Assembly: GCA_016550405.1 (NCBI GenBank)
Contig: JABXGX010000280.1
Span: 1 to 5,299 of the forward strand
Reading direction: 5' to 3'
DNA: 5,299 nucleotides
DNA from: an archaeon
GTDB taxonomy: Archaea > Asgardarchaeota > Hermodarchaeia > Hermodarchaeales > Hermodarchaeaceae
A program made the translations under genes and the position numbers. Under the pieces are notes generated by a model. The model had not been told where the DNA came from, searched no databases, and saw only the letters and a list, made by a program, of their open reading frames with translations. Of this stretch, positions 1-4,420 are shown one piece after another; the first letter of the stretch is position 1, and each line of letters opens with the position of its first letter.

Positions 1-587
1 AATTCGAAGAAGCCATGGAGGTTATTGTGAACCTCAAAGGCATCGACCTCAAGAAGGGTGGCAAACAACTCAATGTCGATGTTACTCTCCCTCACAGTAC
101 CGGGGAAGGTGTCAAAGTCGCTATCATCGGATCAGGCAATTTTGCATTTAAAGCCCGTGACTCTGGAGCAGCTCGAATAATTGAGCCCGATGAAATTGAG
201 CAACTAGATGCTGATAAGGATGCAGCCAAAGCTTTAGCAGAAGAAATGGATTTCTTCATTGCCCAAGCGGACTTAATGCCTCTTGTCGGTCGTGTTCTCG
301 GACCTTATCTTGGTCCCCGTGGCAAAATGCCACGTCCCGTTCCCTCTGACACCGATGTTGGAAAATTGCTTTCCGAATTCTCATCTTCTGTAAAGCTTCG
401 AATGCGCAAGAACTTGGTCGTTCAAGCCAAGGTTGGAAAACGCACTATGAAGCCTAAATTGATTGCAGAGAATATCGAAGCAGTCGTGAAATCCCTCGAA
501 TCGAACCTTGAACGAGGGTTCCAAAACATCGACAAAATCTTTACAAAGACCACCATGGGTCCTCCCATTAAAATCGAAATAGCATGA
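1..587 (+). CDS. rpl1: Large-subunit ribosomal protein L1 (uL1), 5' truncated
   Basis: This is ribosomal protein L1, which binds 23S rRNA to form the mobile L1 stalk near the tRNA exit site. In archaea it can also repress translation of its own operon by binding mRNA. The family signature lies near residues 90-110 counted from the ATG at position 15: a VLGPYLGPRGKMP stretch followed by PRPVPSDTD. The C-terminal part, with KVGKRTMKPKLIAENIEAVV and a final GPPIKIEIA, is also typical. The frame stays open upstream of that ATG (Phe-Glu-Glu-Ala precede it), and archaeal L1 is usually about 210-220 residues. The ATG at 15 is therefore probably an internal Met, and roughly 20-30 N-terminal residues lie outside the window. 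The TGA stop overlaps the L10 start as ATGA, which suggests translational coupling. The family call is very sure; the true start is not visible. Confidence 0.96.
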   Translation, partial: FEEAMEVIVNLKGIDLKKGGKQLNVDVTLPHSTGEGVKVAIIGSGNFAFKARDSGAARIIEPDEIEQLDADKDAAKALAEEMDFFIAQADLMPLVGRVLGPYLGPRGKMPRPVPSDTDVGKLLSEFSSSVKLRMRKNLVVQAKVGKRTMKPKLIAENIEAVVKSLESNLERGFQNIDKIFTKTTMGPPIKIEIA

Positions 588-1528
588 GACGGCGAACCAT
601 GATGAACTCAGGACAACAAACACCGGTCACAGACGAGAGACCTCTCACTAGCAAAGGACGTCCAGTTCCGCAAGCAAAACTTGAAGAAGTTGCCCATCTG
701 GTTTCCCTTCTCGAAAAATATGATTACATCAGCCTTGTTCGCACCGAACAAATCGGCTCAAAGCAATTTCAAGCCATCAAAAAGGTGTTACGGGATACCG
801 CGAAGATTCACATGTCTCGAAACAACCTCATGATTAGGGCCATCGAACAAGCTGCTGCGAAGAAAAAGAACCTAGAACAACTCATTCCCTTCATCGAAGG
901 CTCCAGCGCCTTTGCCTTCTCCGACATCAGTCCCTTTGAACTCAGTGACCTATTACAGCAAAACAAAGCCAAAGCTCCTGCCAAAGTAGGCACGGTGGCC
1001 CCTGAAGATATCATCATTGAAGCTGGGAACACAGGCTTCCCACCAGGACCCCTCATCTCAGAACTTAGTCAAGTGGGACTGAAAACCCGGATTCAGAGCG
1101 GATCCATTTGGATTACCCAGGACCATGTCGTCGTCAAAGCAGGGGAAACCGTCACCCGCGAACAAGCCTTAGTCCTGTCTCGCCTTGGAATGGAACCTTA
1201 TGAAATTTTCCTCCAACTTGAAGTAGCTTATGATAATGGAGTCATTCTCTCCCAGGATGTCTTCGCCATCTCACGCAGTGATGTCGTCGATCAACTCACA
1301 ACGGCAGCCCAAGAAGGGCTAGCGCTTGCTCTGACGATGAGTTATGTCAGTGCAGAAACTGTGCCACTTTTATTACAACAAGCCATGCAAGAGGCGCGAA
1401 GTCTCTCCCTCTTTGCTGCCATACCTACCGATGAGACGACCAACCAAATCCTTGCCCAAGCCGAACAGAGTGCCACGGCTTTGGCACAAGCCGTCCGGAA
1501 AAAGAATCCCGACGCCCAACCCAACTAA
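584..1528 (+). CDS. rpl10: Large-subunit ribosomal protein L10 / acidic stalk protein P0 (uL10)
   Basis: L10/P0 anchors the ribosomal stalk to 23S rRNA and carries L12 dimers that recruit translation factors. The rRNA-binding N-terminal domain spans about residues 25-115 (KYDYISLVRTEQIGSKQ, then MSRNNLMIRAIEQ). The inserted domain specific to archaea and eukaryotes follows at about 125-195, with the AGNTGFPPGPLISEL and IQSGSIWITQDHVVVKAGE patterns. The C-terminal L12-binding spine runs from about 197 (SRLGMEPYEIFLQLEVAYDNG) to 305. At 314 residues the length is normal, but the protein ends in AVRKKNPDAQPN. It lacks the acidic GLGALFG-type tail that many archaeal P0 proteins share with L12. 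The N-terminus carries about 20 extra polar residues. The start is uncertain: ATG 584 overlaps the L1 stop, and ATGs at 599 and 602 are alternatives. None has a clear Shine-Dalgarno site. It is co-transcribed with L1. Confidence 0.96.
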   Translation: MRRRTMMNSGQQTPVTDERPLTSKGRPVPQAKLEEVAHLVSLLEKYDYISLVRTEQIGSKQFQAIKKVLRDTAKIHMSRNNLMIRAIEQAAAKKKNLEQLIPFIEGSSAFAFSDISPFELSDLLQQNKAKAPAKVGTVAPEDIIIEAGNTGFPPGPLISELSQVGLKTRIQSGSIWITQDHVVVKAGETVTREQALVLSRLGMEPYEIFLQLEVAYDNGVILSQDVFAISRSDVVDQLTTAAQEGLALALTMSYVSAETVPLLLQQAMQEARSLSLFAAIPTDETTNQILAQAEQSATALAQAVRKKNPDAQPN

Positions 1529-1554
1529 CTACGGCGTAACGAAAAGACAAAAGA

Positions 1555-1562
1555 TTAAAATA
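1555..1562 (+). promoter_or_regulatory. Possible internal TATA-like element upstream of rpl12
   Basis: TTAAAATA follows a purine-rich stretch (GAAAAGACAAAAGA) that could act as a BRE, in the 108-base gap between L10 and L12. A start about 25 bases downstream would give a leader of roughly 50 bases. L12 is needed in several copies per ribosome, so an internal promoter would make sense. This rests on sequence resemblance alone. Confidence 0.25.
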
Positions 1563-1620
1563 CGCCTCAACTGAAGCGTTTCCTCTCACAGGTAACGCCC
1601 CTGTCTTCCCCAAGAAATAC

Positions 1621-1625
1621 GGAGG
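1621..1625 (+). promoter_or_regulatory. Strong ribosome binding site of rpl12
   Basis: GGAGG sits 11 bases before the ATG at 1637. It fixes the rpl12 start. It is the best plus-strand Shine-Dalgarno match among the ribosomal genes here, in keeping with the higher L12 synthesis a ribosome needs. Confidence 0.8.
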
Positions 1626-1636
1626 ACGAACACAAA

Positions 1637-1942
1637 ATGGAATACATATACAGTGCAATGCTCCTTCACAAAGCGGGCAAAAAAGTCTCCGCAGCCGGTC
1701 TAACTAAGGTTCTTGAAGCCGCAGGCATCAACCCCGATGAAGGCCGCATCAAAGCCCTTGTTGCAACGCTCAAAGACATCAACATTGATGAAGCCATCAA
1801 AGCTATCCCAGTCGCTGCTGCACCCGCAGCTGCAGCTGCTAAAGAAGCTCCTGCTGAGGCAAAGCCCAAAGAAGAGAAGCCCAAAAAGGAAGAGGAAGAA
1901 AAGCCTGAAGAGGTAGCAGGTTTAGGAGCGCTCTTTGGCTAA
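1637..1942 (+). CDS. rpl12: Ribosomal stalk protein L12 / P1 (archaeal type)
   Basis: This is the archaeal P1-type L12, which forms dimers on the L10 spine and uses its C-terminus to bind GTPase translation factors. The 101-residue length is typical. Residues 1-57 form the helical dimerisation domain ([18 protein letters not shown], then [19 protein letters not shown]). Residues 58-72 form an alanine/proline hinge. Residues 73-93 are a Lys/Glu-rich charged segment, and the last seven residues are the conserved GLGALFG factor-binding tail. It is unrelated in fold to bacterial L7/L12. The start is fixed by GGAGG 11 bases upstream. It is the last gene of the ribosomal block, 108 bases after L10 and followed by a convergent gene. 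I see no anomaly in the protein. Confidence 0.98.
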   Translation: MEYIYSAMLLHKAGKKVSAAGLTKVLEAAGINPDEGRIKALVATLKDINIDEAIKAIPVAAAPAAAAAKEAPAEAKPKEEKPKKEEEEKPEEVAGLGALFG

Positions 1943-1965
1943 GCAATACCAGGGGCACATGCTCA

Positions 1966-2000
1966 ACCTTTCTTAGCTTATCATTCTTATTCAAGCTAGG
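1966..2000 (+). terminator. Candidate terminator between rpl12 and the convergent PUA gene
   Basis: A pyrimidine-rich stretch (CCTTTCTTAGCTTATCATTCTTATTC) starts about 25 bases after the rpl12 stop. It overlaps an inverted repeat: CTTAGCTT at 1972-1979 pairs with AAGCTAGG at 1993-2000 (eight pairs, one G-U) around a 13-base U-rich loop. Archaeal termination often occurs at U-rich tracts, and the site lies between two convergent genes, so it may serve the plus strand or both. Confidence 0.45.
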
Positions 2001-2025
2001 TCAAATAAGGTGCTAAATGAGTATC

Positions 2026-2568
2026 TTATTGCCCTCGTCGCAAATACCATCCTAAATCAAGCAGGTTCTTGAGGAGAGTTCCTTTCGGGGTTTTTTTAAC
2101 ACTGCCATACCCTAGTCCGTCTCCTGCTGTGTTTACCACAATAACTGTGTTCGTCTCTTCTTGTTGGTGTGGTTCTGAAGCAAACTCTTGCGCTTCTACA
2201 GAATGGCCATAAAGAAACTGTTGTTCACCTGAAGGAGTTAAAATGGCTTTTACGGCTGGTTTTACCTCGTCTGCTAATCGCTGGAGGATGTGAAGGCTGG
2301 GCTGAAACTCATGCCCTTTCAGTTCACCCAGAAACAGTCCAATAAAATATGGATGCTGGGGTTTCACATTGTGAAAAAACTCCCACAAGAGGTCAGTGAT
2401 TAGAAACACTTCGTGTCGGCGTCCTTTTCCGATAATAAGATGTTTCCCACTGAATAATTGCTGAACGCCATCCTCAGGGATATAGGTTGCTAATCCCTTC
2501 TGAATGAGCTGGGTTTCTGTTGAATTAGCAGGAGTATAGGTTAGGCGGCGTGTTTTACCATTTTGCAA
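2026..2568 (-). CDS. NIP7-like pre-PUA/PUA RNA-binding protein
   Basis: This 180-residue protein has the two-part layout of NIP7 and of the PUA-like tail of RsmF-type m5C methyltransferases. An N-terminal pre-PUA domain covers about residues 1-95 (FIGLFLGELKGHEFQPSLH at 75-93), followed by a PUA RNA-binding domain. PUA landmarks are GEQQFLYG at 114-121, GLGYG at 151-155 and KNLLDLGWYLRRGQ at the C-terminus. Eukaryotic NIP7 acts in 60S subunit assembly and rRNA processing and also has a GEQ.FLYG segment; a similar role here is inferred. There is no ATG in the N-terminal half. The start is TTG at 2568, nine bases after GGAGGG, inside the end of the methyltransferase gene. The 28-base overlap suggests coupled translation and a joint function. 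An alternative reading is the detached PUA domain of the neighbouring enzyme rather than an orthologue of NIP7. Confidence 0.8.
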   Translation of the reverse strand: MQNGKTRRLTYTPANSTETQLIQKGLATYIPEDGVQQLFSGKHLIIGKGRRHEVFLITDLLWEFFHNVKPQHPYFIGLFLGELKGHEFQPSLHILQRLADEVKPAVKAILTPSGEQQFLYGHSVEAQEFASEPHQQEETNTVIVVNTAGDGLGYGSVKKTPKGTLLKNLLDLGWYLRRGQ

Positions 2569-3506
2569 ATAAAGAAACCCTCCATCCCATGTTTATGGGG
2601 ATAAAACCTTCGCGCTAATTGTAAGCTCTTGTCCACTTCACGATTAAAAAACGACGTTAACCCTGGCTCACCGATTGGCAATCCAGTTTCCATAATCTGT
2701 AACGGGCAGCGCTGTAACGCATAGTCAATGATTTCCTCATTTTCCTCTGGAGCAAAAGAACATGTAGAATAAACCATGATTCCTCCGTCTTGGAGTAACT
2801 GTGATCCGGCAAGAATCAGTTTCTGCTGAACATTTACCATTGTCGCAACATCTTGAGGGGTACGACTCTGTTTCCGGGAGGGATCCAATGGTATTAGTCC
2901 CTCACCAGTACAGGGGGCATCTAATAAGATGGCTTCTGCTTGAATCCCCATCTTTGGCAATCGGGCGGCATCAATGCGCATCACGAAGGCATTATCAACG
3001 TGCATCCGTGAAAGATTAGATCGAAGGCTCCGAATACGGTTTCGACTAATATCTGTCGCCATTAACACGCCTTGATTATTCATTAATTGGGCAATGAGTG
3101 TGGTTTTGCTTCCTGGCGCTGCACACATATCCACAACCATACACTTATCTCGTGGCTCCATGGTTTCAACGGCCCACATGGACGCGGGGCTTTGGAGCAT
3201 ATAATGGCCTAACAGGTACTCGGTGGTGGCACCTATGGTTAAAGGGGATTCGAGGACCTGGAAGGCATATGGCAAACCGGGGCTGGGTTCTAGCTTGAAC
3301 CCTTTCGCTTTTAACCGCTGGGTCTCTTTCTGAATTGTGGTAGCCAGTGTGTTCACTCGAATAGTTTTTGGAAAGATTCGGTCATTGCCTTGAAGAAATC
3401 GTTCGGTTTCCTCTCCAAAGAGCGCCAAGTACCGCTGAACCATGAACGTCTTGTATCCATACTCCTTTGCTAAACGTTCAGCTTCGCGGGGCGCCACTGT
3501 GACCAC
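2541..3506 (-). CDS. NSUN/RsmB/RsmF-family tRNA or rRNA cytosine-C5 methyltransferase
   Basis: This enzyme transfers a methyl group from S-adenosylmethionine to C5 of a cytosine in tRNA or rRNA. The 321-residue protein starts with a short helical region (AKEYGYKTFMVQRYLALFGEE) and the KTIRVNTL motif at 47-54. The SAM-binding loop is VVDMCAAPGSKTT at 124-136, and an acidic residue after the next strand is in ATDISRNR. Both family cysteines are present: Cys199 in LLDAPCTGEG, thought to aid product release, and Cys249 in VYSTCSFAPEENE, the expected nucleophile. The C-terminal RRFYPHKHGMEGFFICKM matches the family's last strand. It has no PUA domain of its own; the overlapping downstream gene supplies one. 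The start is GTG at 3506: an in-frame stop lies 9 bases upstream, no ATG is available before the conserved region, and there is no clear Shine-Dalgarno site. The exact RNA target cannot be read from the sequence. Confidence 0.94.
   Translation of the reverse strand: MVTVAPREAERLAKEYGYKTFMVQRYLALFGEETERFLQGNDRIFPKTIRVNTLATTIQKETQRLKAKGFKLEPSPGLPYAFQVLESPLTIGATTEYLLGHYMLQSPASMWAVETMEPRDKCMVVDMCAAPGSKTTLIAQLMNNQGVLMATDISRNRIRSLRSNLSRMHVDNAFVMRIDAARLPKMGIQAEAILLDAPCTGEGLIPLDPSRKQSRTPQDVATMVNVQQKLILAGSQLLQDGGIMVYSTCSFAPEENEEIIDYALQRCPLQIMETGLPIGEPGLTSFFNREVDKSLQLARRFYPHKHGMEGFFICKMVKHAA
2578..2583 (-). promoter_or_regulatory. Ribosome binding site for the NIP7-like gene
   Basis: On the minus strand GGAGGG lies nine bases before the TTG at 2568, within the last codons of the methyltransferase gene. 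It is the main reason to accept a TTG start, because no in-frame ATG or GTG exists between the upstream stop and the conserved region. Confidence 0.7.
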
Positions 3507-3558
3507 ACTAATTCTCTAGCAATGCGGGAAGCCTTAAGAAGAATCCGGCTCCACACTC

Positions 3559-3564
3559 TATATA
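3559..3564. promoter_or_regulatory. Symmetric TATA element between the methyltransferase and hypC
   Basis: TATATA in CTATATACAAAAAATT lies in the 82-base divergent gap. For hypC it would place the transcript start close to the ATG, so the mRNA would be almost leaderless. For the methyltransferase it would give a leader of about 30 bases. No convincing BRE is visible on either side, so direction is unresolved. Confidence 0.4.
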
Positions 3565-3577
3565 CAAAAAATTACCC

Positions 3578-3582
3578 GGTGA
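3578..3582 (+). promoter_or_regulatory. Ribosome binding site of hypC
   Basis: GGTGA, an archaeal-type Shine-Dalgarno core, sits six bases before the ATG at 3589 and supports that start. It sits awkwardly with the near-leaderless transcript that the TATATA at 3559 would predict. Confidence 0.6.
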
Positions 3583-3588
3583 CCCCTC

Positions 3589-3822
3589 ATGTGTCTCGCA
3601 ATTCCAGCCCAAGTTGTCAGCGTCAAAGACAATACGGCTATCGTTGATTTTGGTGGCGTTAAACGCTCCGTCTCCGTCGCTCTTCTGGAAGAACTTAAAC
3701 CTGGAGACTACGTCATCGTTCACACGGGATATGCTATTCAAAAGATGGATCAAAAGGAAGCCGAAGAAAGCCTTGAACTATGGCGAGAAGTGCTAGCAGG
3801 GGATCAACCACCTGAAGCATAG
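3589..3822 (+). CDS. hypC: [NiFe]-hydrogenase maturation chaperone HypC/HupF
   Basis: HypC is a small chaperone that works with HypD to assemble the Fe(CN)2CO group and deliver it to the hydrogenase large-subunit precursor. The essential N-terminal cysteine is present at position 2 in MCLAIPAQVV, which is the family signature. The OB-like barrel follows (IVDFGGVKRSVSVALLEELKPGDYVIVHTGYAI, residues 18-50 approximately). A C-terminal helix with DQKEAEESLELWREVL completes it. The 77-residue length is normal. The start is set by the Cys2 signature and a GGTGA six bases upstream. No other hyp or hydrogenase gene is visible, so it stands alone here, divergent from the methyltransferase gene and convergent with the DPM2-like gene. 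Its presence implies a [NiFe] hydrogenase elsewhere in the genome, which is an inference. Confidence 0.94.
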   Translation: MCLAIPAQVVSVKDNTAIVDFGGVKRSVSVALLEELKPGDYVIVHTGYAIQKMDQKEAEESLELWREVLAGDQPPEA

Positions 3823-3840
3823 AATGCGTAATCGTCTTGG

Positions 3841-3887
3841 CTTTTAGTACTTAAAGAAAATAAGGGGTGTCCCCCACGAAGGGAGAC
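3841..3887. terminator. Palindrome and alternative hairpins between convergent genes
   Basis: This convergent gap holds CTTTTAGTACTTAAAG (3841-3856), a 16-base palindrome with one mismatched pair. It is followed by GGGGTGTCCCC (3864-3874), a four-pair stem with a three-base loop. The same C-run can instead pair downstream: GTGTCCC (3867-3873) with GGGAGAC (3881-3887), with one mismatch. The two stems exclude each other. A role in 3' end formation for either gene is possible but unproven. Confidence 0.35.
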
Positions 3888-3910
3888 AACCGATGTTGAT
3901 GGGATGTCGT

Positions 3911-4264
3911 TTACTCTTCTTTAGTTTCCTCTTCTTCCTCGATTTCTTCAAGGGGAATCGGGGGTGGAGTTGTAAGCATTGTCCAACCAATCCAAGCCAC
4001 AATGAAGAGTACGAGCACAATCGCCAGCCACACCGGAATTGCTACAGCCCAATAAGGCTCCCACAGGACTGGGACATAAGCCAGCTGTGGAATCCAAGCA
4101 AAGAATGGCCACCACGGGTGACCAGAAAGATCAACTGGAGGAAATCCACTCGAATAAACACTGTAAAACATGAAGGGATAGATGAGAGCCCAATAGGTGT
4201 AATAGAGTAGAACTAGAATCGCGAAGAGGAGAATGAGGAAACCGTAGACTTTATCTCGTGCCAT
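3911..4264 (-). CDS. Small two-helix membrane protein resembling DPM2
   Basis: This 117-residue protein has two hydrophobic helices (about 6-33 and 70-97) joined by a Pro/Trp-rich linker (FPPVDLSGHPWWPFFAW), and ends in an acidic tail (EEIEEEEETKEE). The pattern recalls eukaryotic DPM2, the membrane subunit that stabilises dolichyl-phosphate-mannose synthase. DKVYG near the N-terminus matches DQVVG, YYTYWALIYPF matches YYTAWVILLPF, and YWAVAIP matches YAVAIP in human DPM2 as I remember it. The order and spacing around each helix agree. DPM2 is about 84 residues and lacks both the long linker and the acidic tail. The start ATG at 4264 has a weak GGGG nine bases upstream. The gene is divergent from a likely GDP-mannose pyrophosphorylase, which supports a glycosylation role. 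The homology call comes from eye alignment only; the fallback is an unnamed two-helix membrane protein. Confidence 0.7.
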   Translation of the reverse strand: MARDKVYGFLILLFAILVLLYYTYWALIYPFMFYSVYSSGFPPVDLSGHPWWPFFAWIPQLAYVPVLWEPYWAVAIPVWLAIVLVLFIVAWIGWTMLTTPPPIPLEEIEEEEETKEE

Positions 4265-4299
4265 AATTGGTTACCCCTTATGGTAGGGAATCTGCGACT

Positions 4300-4312
4300 G
4301 CCTTGATAAGGC
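4300..4312. promoter_or_regulatory. 13-base palindrome in divergent promoter region
   Basis: GCCTTGATAAGGC is a perfect five-pair inverted repeat around a three-base centre. It lies 36-48 bases upstream of the DPM2-like start, where the core promoter of that gene would be expected, and about 110 bases upstream of the nucleotidyltransferase. It could be a repressor operator. Chance occurrence is not excluded. Confidence 0.3.
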
Positions 4313-4372
4313 TTTGTTCTTAAGTCTTGCCCACAGGCAGCCCCAACCATAGAAAAGAGGGCTCAACCTCCA

Positions 4373-4384
4373 CATAAATACTTA
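4373..4384 (+). promoter_or_regulatory. Possible TATA box of the nucleotidyltransferase gene
   Basis: CATAAATACTTA lies about 40 bases before the ATG at 4421. A start some 25 bases downstream would leave a leader of about 17 bases, just enough to include the AGGA at 4407-4410 (ten bases before the ATG) as a weak ribosome binding site. Confidence 0.4.
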
Positions 4385-4420
4385 TGCCTCAAAAGAAAAC
4401 ATGCTCAGGATTTGCACTCC

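Noticed and set aside
1..5. The window begins with AATTC, like a cut EcoRI end
   Set aside because: This could mark a clone boundary, but a five-base match is easily chance, and an uncut GAATTC occurs at 376-381.
15..17. ATG at 15 as the true L1 start
   Set aside because: The frame is open to the window edge, with L1-like residues upstream, and the resulting protein would be too short for the family.
808..1056. Minus-strand open frame inside rpl10
   Set aside because: It is antisense to the well-conserved L10 body, and its composition is simply the complement of L10 codons.
1588..1604. ACAGG/CCTGT hairpin upstream of rpl12
   Set aside because: Five pairs with a seven-base loop are too weak to call a regulatory structure without comparative support.
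3893..4210. Plus-strand open frame of 105 codons opposite the DPM2-like gene
   Set aside because: Its product is a low-complexity mix rich in Asn, Arg and Trp with no family features, whereas the minus-strand reading gives a coherent two-helix membrane protein with conserved anchors.
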